Shown: positions 37,122 through 45,029 of the stretch, piece after piece
Numbering within the stretch: the stretch's first letter is position 1
Layout: each line of letters begins with the position of its first letter
Notes under the pieces: model-generated
Seen by the model: the letters and a program-made list of their open reading frames with translations, nothing else
What the model was told of the DNA's origin: nothing
Databases searched by the model: none
Made by a program: the position numbers and the translations under genes
NCBI GenBank assembly: GCA_963762315.1
Contig: CAVXKO010000004.1
Coordinates: 496,001-560,000 of the forward strand
Reading direction: 5' to 3'
From: RPQJ01 sp963762315
GTDB taxonomy: Bacteria; Pseudomonadota; Gammaproteobacteria; Steroidobacterales; Steroidobacteraceae
Length of the DNA: 64,000 nt

Positions 37122-37742
37122 GCGTGGTCGAGGTCGCTCTGGAGCGGCATCCGCGAGATCTCCGCGGCCGAGTGGGTCGCGGTGGCGTTCGCGCTCGGCT
37201 ACGTGGTGCTCGCGATCCGCCAGAACGCACTGTGCTGGGCCTCGTCGATCGTCAGCAGCGGCATCTTCCTGGTGCTCTTCGCCCGGCAGGGGCTGGTGAT
37301 GCAGGCCGGCCTGCAGGCCTTCTACATTGCCATGGGCTTCTACGGCGGATGGGCGTGGCGCCGGGGCGGCGAGGGCGCGAAGCAGGAATTGCCGGTGAGC
37401 CGCTGGCCGCTGCGCTGGCATCTGGTCGCGCTGGCCGTCCTCTTCGTCGTGAGCGCCGCAAACGGCCGCATCATGGCGGGCGAGTCGGGCGGCCTCGTGC
37501 CGTACGTCGATGCGCTGACGGCCTGGACGAGCTTCTTCGGCACCGTGCTGCTCGCGCGCAAGGTGCTGGAGAACTGGCTGTACTGGATCGTCATCGACCT
37601 GGTTTCGGCCGGACTCTACTTCTCGCAGGACCTGCACGCGACGGCGGTGCTGTTCGTCGTCTACTCGGCCATGGCCACTCGCGGGTACCGCCAGTGGCAT
37701 GCGGACTGGCGGCGCGCCCGGCCGATCGAAGCCCATGCCTGA
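37118..37742 (+). CDS. pnuT: PnuT-like thiamine permease (frameshift near the start)
   Basis: PnuC-family inner membrane protein of about 207 residues with some seven hydrophobic segments (AFALGYVVLAIRQNALCW, SGIFLVLFARQGL, VYSAMATRGYRQWHADWRR). The family motif WVAVAFALGYVVLAI and the conserved WLYWIVIDLVSAGLYF are visible. The ATG at 37118 is one base out of phase with the body, so a single-base shift lies within 37120-37140. PnuC carries nicotinamide riboside; members inside TPP-riboswitch operons are called PnuT and carry thiamine, which fits here. The stop overlaps the kinase start. Confidence 0.88.
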
Positions 37743-38622
37743 AGTCACGTCCCTGGCTGCGGTTGCTCGCGAACGTGACGTGAGGGCCGCGTTGCACAGC
37801 GACCCGCGCACGTCGGCGCTGGCGGAGGCGCCGCTGACGGTACAGCCCGGCGGACTCAGCAATCATGCGTGGGTCGCGGACGGCGGGAGCGAGAAGTTCT
37901 TCGTCCGGCTCAGTCCGCCCGAGGCCGTGCGGCTAGGCGTCGACCGCGCCAGCGAGTGCAGGCTGCTGGAAATCGTGGCGCATGCCGGCCTGGCGCCGGA
38001 GGTGATTCGTTGCGATCCGGCGCTTCGATTGCTCGTGACCCGGCACATCGAGGGCCATACGCTCGCCCGCGACGAAGCGACCCTGCCGCTCAATGTCGAG
38101 CGCGTCGGCAGCGCGCTGCGCCGGCTGCACGCATTGCCCGTACCAGCGGGCATGCGTCGTGTCGACTTCGCGGCCCAGGCGAAGCATCTCGAGGCGCAGT
38201 GCGTGGTTTCGACTCCCGTCAGCAGGCAACTGCGAACCGATGCGCACGCTGCTTTCGGGGCGCTGTCGGCCGCGAGTCGCCGCGCCACGCTGTGCCACAA
38301 CGACCTGCATCACCTGAACGTCGTCGACGGCGGGGATCGCCTCTGGCTGGTCGACTGGGAATACGGCGGCACGGGCGATCCGGCGTTCGACATTGCGTCG
38401 TTCGTCTGCCAGCACGATTGCGGGCAGCGCGAACGGGAGATGTTGCTCGAGGCGCATGGCGACGGGCTGCCTGCGCAACAACTGCAGGCCGCTTGCTGGG
38501 CATTCGACTACGTGCAGTGGCTCTGGTACCGCGCGTGGCCGGCCAGCGGGGGCGCGGACACGGTGTACGGCGAGCGCGCCGCGGCTCTCGAGCGGCGGCT
38601 GCGCACCGAAGGCCCGGTGTAG
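37735..38622 (+). CDS. Aminoglycoside-phosphotransferase-fold kinase, probable thiamine kinase
   Basis: The 295-residue protein has the choline-kinase/APH fold: GGLSNHAWVADGG (nucleotide loop), the brenner motif LCHNDLHHLNVV with catalytic Asp, and the metal site LVDWEYGGTGDPAFDIA. The ATG at 37735 overlaps the permease stop. In this operon it most likely phosphorylates imported thiamine, as ThiK does; choline or another small alcohol is the alternative. It ends 8 bases before the convergent E1beta gene, so the two transcripts probably overlap. Confidence 0.85.
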   Translation: MPEVTSLAAVARERDVRAALHSDPRTSALAEAPLTVQPGGLSNHAWVADGGSEKFFVRLSPPEAVRLGVDRASECRLLEIVAHAGLAPEVIRCDPALRLLVTRHIEGHTLARDEATLPLNVERVGSALRRLHALPVPAGMRRVDFAAQAKHLEAQCVVSTPVSRQLRTDAHAAFGALSAASRRATLCHNDLHHLNVVDGGDRLWLVDWEYGGTGDPAFDIASFVCQHDCGQREREMLLEAHGDGLPAQQLQAACWAFDYVQWLWYRAWPASGGADTVYGERAAALERRLRTEGPV

Positions 38623-38629
38623 CGCCGGG

Positions 38630-39640
38630 TCAGTCCTTCATCACTTCCCGGATCGCGGCCTCGATTCGCGTCGGGCCCGGCACGTAGGCGCGCTCGAGCT
38701 CGCGGGCGAACGGCACCGGCGAATGCGGAGCCGTCACCGACCGGGGCGCGGACTTGAGCGAGCGGAAGCCCTTCTCGGCGACCATCGCGCAGATGTCCGC
38801 CGCTACGCTGCAGCGCGGATTCGATTCGTCCACCACGACCAGGCGCCCCGTGTTCTCGACGCTCTCGAGGATCGTCTCCGCGTCGAGCGGCGACGTGGTG
38901 CGCGGATCGATCAGGTCGCAGGTGATGCCTTCCTTCGCCAGCGCGTCGATGACTTTCTCTGCGAACACCACCATGCGTCCGATCGCGACCACCGTGACGT
39001 GCTCGCCTTCACGCAGCAGGTTCGCTTCACCAAATGGAATCGTGTATGCGCCGTCGGGCACCTCGCCCTTGCGCGGATACAGCGCCTTGTGCTCGAAGAA
39101 CATCACCGGGTCGTCGTCGCGGATGGCCTGGATCAGCAGGCCCTTGGCGTCGTACGGGTTCGACGGCACCACCACCTTCAGTCCCGGCACGGCGGTCAGC
39201 AGCGCGTAGATGGTCTGCGAATGCTGCGCGCCCATGTTCATGCCGGCGCCCATCGCGAGTCGCACGACGGCGGGGCAGCGCGTCTTGCCGCCGAACATGT
39301 ACCGGAACTTCGCCATCTGGTTGAAGATCTGGTCCATGCTGACGCCGACGAAGTCGGCGAACATCAGTTCGGCGACCGGGCGCAGGCCAGCCAGCGCCGC
39401 GCCGCCCGCCGCGCCGATGATTGCGGATTCGGAGATCGGCGTGTCGATCACGCGGTGCTCACCGAACTTCGGCAGCAGGCCCTTGGTCACGCCGAAGATG
39501 CCGCCCGAGGCCTCGCGGTTGCCCGAGGTGCCGCCGGCGCCGCCCGACACGTCCTCGCCGAGGACGATCACCGACGGGTCGCGCTCCATCTCGAGGTGCA
39601 TGGCCTCGTTCAACGCGTCACGAAACGATTTCTGTGCCAT
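38630..39640 (-). CDS. 2-oxoacid dehydrogenase E1, beta subunit (acetoin/pyruvate/branched-chain type)
   Basis: The 336-residue protein starts MAQKSFRDALNEAMHLEMERDPSVIVLGEDV. It contains GEHRVIDTPISESAIIGAAGG and PVAELMFADFVGVSMDQIFNQ, typical of the beta chain that completes the thiamine diphosphate site, and the C-terminal transketolase domain (DLIDPRTTSPLD). It follows E1alpha by 9 bases. Together they decarboxylate a 2-oxoacid and pass the acyl group to an E2. The matching E2 is probably the one at 20.7 kb. An E3 gene is absent and may be shared with central metabolism. Confidence 0.92.
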   Translation of the reverse strand: MAQKSFRDALNEAMHLEMERDPSVIVLGEDVSGGAGGTSGNREASGGIFGVTKGLLPKFGEHRVIDTPISESAIIGAAGGAALAGLRPVAELMFADFVGVSMDQIFNQMAKFRYMFGGKTRCPAVVRLAMGAGMNMGAQHSQTIYALLTAVPGLKVVVPSNPYDAKGLLIQAIRDDDPVMFFEHKALYPRKGEVPDGAYTIPFGEANLLREGEHVTVVAIGRMVVFAEKVIDALAKEGITCDLIDPRTTSPLDAETILESVENTGRLVVVDESNPRCSVAADICAMVAEKGFRSLKSAPRSVTAPHSPVPFARELERAYVPGPTRIEAAIREVMKD

Positions 39641-39649
39641 GGCTGCGAC

Positions 39650-40624
39650 TCAGTAGGAGATGTAGACGTCGGTGGTGATCTCGGACTCTGCAGGCGGCGC
39701 GGAGGCCTTCGCCTTCTTCACCGCCGCTTCGATCTGCGCCAGGACCGCCTCATCGATCGCGTCGAGGTCTGCGTCGGACAGCCAGCCTTCCTTCGTGACG
39801 CGTGCACGGAAGTTCTTCAGGCAGTCCATCGACTCGCGCTGCTGCTTCACCTCGTCCTTCGCCCGATAGAGCTGCGGATCGCCCTCGAAGTGGCCGTAGA
39901 ACCGGGTGATCTTCGCCTCGAGCGTGGCCGGGCCCGCGCCGCTGCGCGCGGCGTCGATCAGCTTGCCGGCGGTTTCGTACACGGAGAAGAAATCGGCGCC
40001 GTCGCACTTCTCGGCCGCCATGCCGAAGGCGCGCGATCGGCCGGCGATGTCCTTCGAGCCCACCGCGTAACTGGCGCCGGTGTGCTCGCTGTAGCCGTTG
40101 TCCTCGATGACGAAGATGGCCGGGACCTTCAGCACCACGGCCATGTTCATCGCCTCGAACACGGTGCCCTGGTTGCAGCTGCCGTCGCCGCCGAACGCGA
40201 TGCTGACCTTGCCGTTGCCGCGATTGCGGCAGGCGATGGCCGCGCCGACGGCGAGCGGCGGTCCGCCGCCGACGATGGCGTTGGCGCCGAGCATGCCTTT
40301 CTCGAAGTCGGCGATGTGCATCGAGCCGCCCTTGCCCTTGCACAGGCCGTCGGCGCGCCCGTAGATCTCGAGCATCATGCCGTCCACATCGCAGCCCTTG
40401 GCGATGCAATGGCCGTGGCCGCGGTGCGTGCTGACGATGTAGTCGGCATCGTCGAGGTGCTCGCACACGCCGACGGCGACCGCTTCCTGTCCCGCATAGA
40501 GGTGCGTGAAGCCCGGGATCTCGCCGGTGGCGATTTCCACGTGCAGGCGCTCCTCGAACTCGCGGATCGTCTTCATCTGGCGGTAGGCGCGCTTCAGCCG
40601 CTCCGCCGAAAGGGGTTGTGCCAT
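39650..40624 (-). CDS. 2-oxoacid dehydrogenase E1, alpha subunit
   Basis: The 324-residue protein starts MAQPLSAERLKRAYRQMKTIREFEERL. The thiamine diphosphate motif reads FGGDGSCNQGTVFEAMNMA (GDG...N), and THLYAGQEAVAVGV, HRGHGHCIAKG and KGGSMHI are the E1alpha hallmarks. The phosphorylatable/aceto-in region YAVGSKDIAGRSRAFGM is intact. It lies 26 bases after Rieske oxygenase 3 in the operon that begins with the SDR at 43549. The substrate is a 2-oxoacid of unknown side chain; acetoin-type enzymes are the nearest pattern. Confidence 0.92.
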   Translation of the reverse strand: MAQPLSAERLKRAYRQMKTIREFEERLHVEIATGEIPGFTHLYAGQEAVAVGVCEHLDDADYIVSTHRGHGHCIAKGCDVDGMMLEIYGRADGLCKGKGGSMHIADFEKGMLGANAIVGGGPPLAVGAAIACRNRGNGKVSIAFGGDGSCNQGTVFEAMNMAVVLKVPAIFVIEDNGYSEHTGASYAVGSKDIAGRSRAFGMAAEKCDGADFFSVYETAGKLIDAARSGAGPATLEAKITRFYGHFEGDPQLYRAKDEVKQQRESMDCLKNFRARVTKEGWLSDADLDAIDEAVLAQIEAAVKKAKASAPPAESEITTDVYISY

Positions 40625-40650
40625 GACTGCTCGCTCTGGTGAGTTCCTTG

Positions 40651-42018
40651 CTAGACCGCGCCGGGCGGCCTGCCGCCCGGGCCGTACACGTAATCGTCGA
40701 TCACCTTGTGGAAGTGGCGGATGCGCAGTTCCTGCGATCCGATCCACAGGCCCTCGAACGCCGCCGAGTGCATGCCGGCCTGCACGCCGGGCAGGTTCGC
40801 CGCGTCCTGGTCGAGCACGAGGCCGATCGACTTGTCGCCGTGCCTGAAGTGCTGGTGGCGCGGGCGCTCGGGGCGCTCCTGGCCGTCCGGCACCAGCTCG
40901 AACGTCCAGATGTCGTAGAACATACGATCCGGGTCGGTCGGATGCGGCCTCTGGCGGAACAGCATCAGGTCGTCCGCGTGCACGTTCAGCGTCACGTTCG
41001 GGAAGATCAGGTAGTGATAGTCGTCCGTGAGCTGGTCGTCGTTCAGCCGCGAGTAGTCCTTGCCCTGCGCGGGACCGTGCTTGCGCTTGAACTGCTGCAC
41101 GTCGCGCCTGATGTTCTCGTACGGCTCGTCGTAATCCGCCGGGTCCATGCCCGCGGTCTTCATGATGGTCTTGATCGGGTCGGGGATGCCGGGCGGGCGG
41201 CGCACGCGCGGGCTCCAGGTGCCGAACGGGATCAGGTAGCGGTTGTGACGGTCGTAGCAGTCGATCTGGATGTCGAGGTCGTGCAGGTACCACATCAGCT
41301 GCGGGTGGATGCCCTGCACGTGGTAGCTCTCGTTGAATGCATCGACCGACGCCTTCCAGTTGCAGTTCCACTCCACCGTGATGTCGCGCGTGAGCGCCAT
41401 CTTGTGGAAATTGTACGGGTCCAGGTGGCGCGGAATCGGATCGAGGAACTCCCGCAGCGGCGGCGCGTTCTTGTCGAGGCTGAACCACACGAAGCTGCCC
41501 CACACGTCGCACGGCAGCTCGACGAGACCGCGGCAGGGCGGGGCGCCCTGCGGGAACGTGTCGAGGTCCGGGATGCGCTTGAATGCGCCGTCGAGATCGT
41601 ATTCCCAGTGGTGGTACTGGCACTTGAACGATTCGGCGCTGCCGACGCCGGTCGGGCGCAGGCGATTGCCGCGGTGCAGGCACACGTTGAAGAACGCGCG
41701 CACCTTGCCGTCCTGCTGGCGCACGATCAGCACGGACTCGCGGCCGATTTCCGTCGAGATGTAATCGCCCGGCTCGGGAATGTCCGCTTCCATGCCGCCG
41801 AGCAGCCACACCTTGCTCCAGATGCGTTCCCACTCGAGCTGCATGAACTCGGGCGAGGTGTAGCGCTCCTTCGAAATCCTCTCGTGGCCGAGGTCCGGGT
41901 CCGGCGCCTTTCCAGCCGGCGTTTCCGGGCTCTGCTCCGGCGCCACGCGCTTCACCTTCTTGAACGCGGGCGCCTTCGATGCCGCGAGCAATGCTTCGAG
42001 CTTGGGATCGGAGGCCAT
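40651..42018 (-). CDS. Rieske non-heme iron oxygenase, alpha subunit 3
   Basis: The 455-residue protein starts MASDPKLEALLAASKAPAF. Rieske ligands are CLHRGNR and CQYHHW (a His in place of the usual Gly before Trp) at about residues 110 and 130. The iron site is DAFNESYHVQGIH. Domain order and length resemble oxygenase 1, and both share the C-terminal QRP/HPTDP block and an E-R-IRH-H motif. The neighbours are ThuA-like (14 bases upstream) and E1alpha (26 bases downstream). Clean frame. No beta subunit. Confidence 0.9.
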   Translation of the reverse strand: MASDPKLEALLAASKAPAFKKVKRVAPEQSPETPAGKAPDPDLGHERISKERYTSPEFMQLEWERIWSKVWLLGGMEADIPEPGDYISTEIGRESVLIVRQQDGKVRAFFNVCLHRGNRLRPTGVGSAESFKCQYHHWEYDLDGAFKRIPDLDTFPQGAPPCRGLVELPCDVWGSFVWFSLDKNAPPLREFLDPIPRHLDPYNFHKMALTRDITVEWNCNWKASVDAFNESYHVQGIHPQLMWYLHDLDIQIDCYDRHNRYLIPFGTWSPRVRRPPGIPDPIKTIMKTAGMDPADYDEPYENIRRDVQQFKRKHGPAQGKDYSRLNDDQLTDDYHYLIFPNVTLNVHADDLMLFRQRPHPTDPDRMFYDIWTFELVPDGQERPERPRHQHFRHGDKSIGLVLDQDAANLPGVQAGMHSAAFEGLWIGSQELRIRHFHKVIDDYVYGPGGRPPGAV

Positions 42019-42032
42019 GGCCGGTTCCTTGG

Positions 42033-42779
42033 TCAGTCCAGGCGTGCGGCCCAGCGGATGCCGCGACGGAGCAGTTCGTGGAAGGCGGGCACCTTCCAGC
42101 TGCCGCGCTCCACCTGATGGTACTCGTCCATCAGCGGGCGCATGTCGTAGCGGCCGCGGGCGTGGCCGAGCGTGAGGTAGAGCACTTCGCCGTCGCCCAC
42201 CTTCTTCAGGTACATGACCGGGCGCGGTTCGTCGCGGGTCCAGTCCTTCTCGGCGAAGAGCTTCGTTTCACCCGCCCAGTGCGTGTGCAGCAGCACGTCG
42301 AGCGGCGGGTGCAGTTCGCAGAGGTAGAGTTCGTCGTCGGCATCGAAGGGCTCGATGCCTCGCACGAGCGGATGGTCGGGCTGCGTCACTTCGACGCGAT
42401 ACGGCTCGATGGCCGGGTGCGCGACGAACTGGCTGCCCAGCGTCTCCATGAAGGTCTTCGCGTCCCGTGGCGCTTCCCAGCCGCGTCCCTTCGCGTAGCG
42501 CAGGATCGAGTTGGTGCCGTGCAACGCAAGCCAACGCTTGCCGCTCGCGACGTAGTCGCGCAGCTTCTGGCCCGTCGGCTCATCGGGGACGACGTCGACC
42601 GTGTACGTGACGAGGAAGTCGCTCGCGACGATCGCGGCGAGGTCACGGTAGTCCTCGGCCATGCGCGTGCGGATGCGCTCGTGCTCGCCGAGGAGGCCGA
42701 GGAGCTGCAGGCGCGCGTAGTCGATGTCGTGGTACTTGCCGCCACAGACGAAATACGCGTCGATTGCAGCCTTGGTCAT
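42033..42779 (-). CDS. ThuA-like (class I glutamine amidotransferase-fold) protein
   Basis: The 248-residue protein starts MTKAAIDAYFVCGGKYHDIDYARLQLL and has VASDFLVTYTVDVVP, RWLALHGTNSILRY and VLYLTLGHARGRYDM, the series found in ThuA proteins. ThuA takes part in trehalose and sugar use in rhizobia, but its reaction is uncertain. It is translated between an SDR and Rieske oxygenase 3 with gaps of 8 and 14 bases, so it is part of the catabolic operon. That context is unusual for a sugar-linked family. Confidence 0.82.
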   Translation of the reverse strand: MTKAAIDAYFVCGGKYHDIDYARLQLLGLLGEHERIRTRMAEDYRDLAAIVASDFLVTYTVDVVPDEPTGQKLRDYVASGKRWLALHGTNSILRYAKGRGWEAPRDAKTFMETLGSQFVAHPAIEPYRVEVTQPDHPLVRGIEPFDADDELYLCELHPPLDVLLHTHWAGETKLFAEKDWTRDEPRPVMYLKKVGDGEVLYLTLGHARGRYDMRPLMDEYHQVERGSWKVPAFHELLRRGIRWAARLD

Positions 42780-42787
42780 GGCCCTGG

Positions 42788-43549
42788 TTAGAACCGCACG
42801 CCTTTCGTGAAGCCGTTGTCGGCCACGATGTTGGCGCCGGTGACGAGGCTCGCCGCGGGGCTCGCGATGAACGCCACGAGCCGGGCCAGTTCCTCGGGCG
42901 TGCCCATGCGGCCGCAGGGAATCGCGCGCAGCGTCGAGTCGTAGAACTTCTGGTTGGTGCCCTTGATCATTTCCCAGGCGCCGCCCTCGAAGTAGATCGG
43001 GCCGGGGCAGATCGAGTTCACGCGCACGTTGCTCTTGCCGACGAACTGCGACAACTGCTTGGAGTAGGTGATGAGCGCGGCCTTCATGGCGTTGTAGGCC
43101 ATCGGCGCCGCGAAGGTTTCGATCGCGTTGGTCGAGCTGATGATCACCACCGAGCCCTGGCCGGACTTCTTGAGGTTTTCCATCAGGGTCTCGCAGCCGC
43201 GCACGGTGTGGAGAACGTCGATCTCGAAGTTCTTCCACCAGTTCTTTTCGCTGTCCATGCCGCCGCCGGCGCTGACGTTGGCGACGAAGATGTCGCAGCC
43301 GCCGATCTCGGTCGCGGCCTTCTCGAGCCAGGCCTTGTAGGCGTCGCCGTCGCGCACGTTCACCGACGCCCCGGAGACCGTGCCGCCCCTTGCGCGCAGC
43401 GCCGCGAGGGTTTCCTGGACCTCGTCCTCGTTGCGCGCGCAGAAGCCGATGTCGCAGCCCTCGAGGGCCAGCAGGTCGACGATGGCCCGGCCGATTCCGC
43501 GCGTTGCGCCCGTGACGATTGCCTTCTTGCCTCTCAGACCAAGATCCAT
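42788..43549 (-). CDS. Short-chain dehydrogenase/reductase
   Basis: The 253-residue classical SDR has the cofactor motif VTGATRGIGRA, the NxSAG-like VANVSAGGG, catalytic SSTNAIETFAAPMAYNAMKAA (Ser, YxxxK) and the C-terminal GANIVADNGFTKG. The R in CARNEDEV suggests NADP(H). It is the first gene of the minus-strand operon SDR, ThuA-like, Rieske 3, E1alpha, E1beta. A TATAAT box (minus strand, about 43597-43602) and operator O5 lie upstream. Likely substrate: the hydroxyl or diol produced by a Rieske oxygenase. Confidence 0.92.
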   Translation of the reverse strand: MDLGLRGKKAIVTGATRGIGRAIVDLLALEGCDIGFCARNEDEVQETLAALRARGGTVSGASVNVRDGDAYKAWLEKAATEIGGCDIFVANVSAGGGMDSEKNWWKNFEIDVLHTVRGCETLMENLKKSGQGSVVIISSTNAIETFAAPMAYNAMKAALITYSKQLSQFVGKSNVRVNSICPGPIYFEGGAWEMIKGTNQKFYDSTLRAIPCGRMGTPEELARLVAFIASPAASLVTGANIVADNGFTKGVRF

Positions 43550-43625
43550 CGCAGCCTCCAGGAATCGGTGGGTGCGGCCCGGCAGGGGCCGTCGCCCGAT
43601 TATAGTCACGCCGACGGGCTGAATT

Positions 43626-43643
43626 AAACAGTCATGACTGTTT
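43626..43643. promoter_or_regulatory. Regulon operator O5 between the SDR and ferredoxin genes
   Basis: AAACAGTCATGACTGTTT is a perfect 18-base palindrome. It is 21 bases from TATAAT of the minus-strand SDR operon and lies upstream of the plus-strand ferredoxin (start 43738). Confidence 0.82.
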
Positions 43644-43737
43644 TTTTATGGCGCCGGCTGGGGCAGAATGCGCCGCCGGATGCCAAATGGCTCTTGCGCT
43701 GCAATAATTACGGGCCGTCCGAATTCGAGGTGTGAGC

Positions 43738-44055
43738 ATGGCGAAGATGTTGGTGACCGACCGCGACGGCAAGCTGCACGAGGTCGAAGGACGTGCGGGG
43801 CTCAAGATCATGGAGACCCTGCGCGAGTTCGACTACGGCGTGACGGCCATCTGCGGCGGCCTGTGCTCCTGCGCCACCTGCCACATCTTCATCGCGCCGG
43901 AGTGGACGGGCAGGCTGCCCGCGCCGCAGGCCGACGAGAAGGAACTGCTGGTCGAACTGCAGCACTACGACGCGGCCCGCTCGCGCCTCAGCTGCCAGGT
44001 GGAGTTCACCGAGGCGCTCGACGGCCTGCCGCTCACCATCGCCGAAGACGAGTAA
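43738..44055 (+). CDS. Putidaredoxin/adrenodoxin-type [2Fe-2S] ferredoxin
   Basis: The 105-residue protein starts MAKMLVTDRDGKLHEVEG. The cluster ligands are in ICGGLCSCATCHIF (Cx5Cx2C) and the distal RLSCQVEF, and the LxxxxLDGLPLTI tail is typical of the adrenodoxin family. These ferredoxins feed cytochromes P450 or Rieske oxygenases. It stands alone after O5 and its transcript would meet the terminator-like hairpin at 44059. A GTG six bases upstream is an alternative start. No ferredoxin reductase gene was found in the window. Confidence 0.93.
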   Translation: MAKMLVTDRDGKLHEVEGRAGLKIMETLREFDYGVTAICGGLCSCATCHIFIAPEWTGRLPAPQADEKELLVELQHYDAARSRLSCQVEFTEALDGLPLTIAEDE

Positions 44056-44058
44056 ACG

Positions 44059-44084
44059 AAAAGGGCGGCGCAAGCGCCGCCCCG
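44059..44084 (-). terminator. Terminator hairpin for the minus-strand SDR gene
   Basis: The stem GGGCGGC-GCAA-GCGCCGCCC is followed on the minus strand by TTTT, so it ends the transcript of the SDR at 44107. It may also stop the ferredoxin transcript, although the plus side has no T tract. Confidence 0.75.
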
Positions 44085-44106
44085 GTTCGTCGCCGATGGC
44101 CTGCGC

Positions 44107-44865
44107 CTACTGCGCGGTCAGGGCGTTGTCGATCAGGATCTCGGTGCCGTTGACGTAGCGCGACTCGTCCGACGCGAGATACACGACGAGATTCGCGACG
44201 TCCTCCGGCTTGCCGAGCCCGGTCGGCGTCTGCTCCCAATACGACATTTCCATGCCGAGGGTCTTGGTGGCGTCACGCACCATCTGCGTGTCGATCGCGC
44301 CGGCGTGGATGCTGTTGCAGCGGACGTTGTACTTGTTCATCTGGCAGTGAACGGCGATGGCCTTGGTCATCGAGCGCACCGCGCCCTTGGCGGCGCTGTA
44401 GGCGAAGTACACCGGGTAGCCGAGGTGCGACGCCACCGACGACATGTTGATGATCGAGCCGCCGCCCGCGGCCTTCATCGCCGGGATCGCGTGCTTGCAG
44501 CCGAGGAACACGCCCTCGGACATCACGGCGTTCTGGAAGCGGAATTCCTCGAGCGTGCAGCTCTCGGGCGTGGCGATCTTCACGACGCCCGCGTTGTTGA
44601 CGAGGATGTGCAGGCCGCCGAACTTCTTCACCGTCTCGGCGATGACTTCCTGCCAGCGCGCCTCGTCGCGCACGTCCTGCGGCAGGAACGCGGCGCTGCC
44701 CGGATGCTTCGCGTTGATCTCGTCGGCCACCTTCTGGCCGTCGGCCACGTTCACGTCGGTGACGACGACCTTCGCGCCCTCGTTCGCCAGCGCGATCGCG
44801 TCCGCCCGTCCGAGCCCGGCCGACCCCCCGGTGACGATGGCCACTTTGCCTGCGAGACGTGCCAT
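44107..44865 (-). CDS. Short-chain dehydrogenase/reductase
   Basis: The 252-residue SDR starts MARLAGKVAIVTGGSAGLGRA (TGxxxGxG). It has VVTDVNVADG (Asp at the end of beta2, favouring NAD), LVNNAGVVKIA, MSSVASHLGYPVYFAYSAAKGA (Ser, YxxxK) and YVNGTEILIDNA. The longer upstream frame is less likely because the ATG at 44865 has a good ribosome site (AGGAGAA). It is monocistronic, divergent from the TetR gene, and ends at a hairpin. A steroid- or alicyclic-alcohol dehydrogenase role is possible. Confidence 0.92.
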   Translation of the reverse strand: MARLAGKVAIVTGGSAGLGRADAIALANEGAKVVVTDVNVADGQKVADEINAKHPGSAAFLPQDVRDEARWQEVIAETVKKFGGLHILVNNAGVVKIATPESCTLEEFRFQNAVMSEGVFLGCKHAIPAMKAAGGGSIINMSSVASHLGYPVYFAYSAAKGAVRSMTKAIAVHCQMNKYNVRCNSIHAGAIDTQMVRDATKTLGMEMSYWEQTPTGLGKPEDVANLVVYLASDESRYVNGTEILIDNALTAQ

Positions 44866-44941
44866 GAAAGTTCTCCTCGTGACTTGCGACAAGACGTACC
44901 AAAGCCGGCCCGGCGAGGCCGAAAAGTCGCCGGACGTTACC

Positions 44942-44959
44942 AGTCAGGCGTGTCTGTTT
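44942..44959. promoter_or_regulatory. Degenerate regulon operator O6 between the SDR and TetR genes
   Basis: AGTCAGGCGTGTCTGTTT matches the right half fully (CTGTTT) and the left half in four of six bases. It lies 71 bases before the TetR start and near a plus-strand promoter TTGACT (44969-44974), 17 bases, CATTCT. A weak copy here would suit autoregulation. Confidence 0.5.
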
Positions 44960-45029
44960 CAATCATCTTTGACTTTTTCCGACAGCCGCCACATTCTTCC
45001 AGCGAAGCGGCTTAGGACCCGGCATCACC

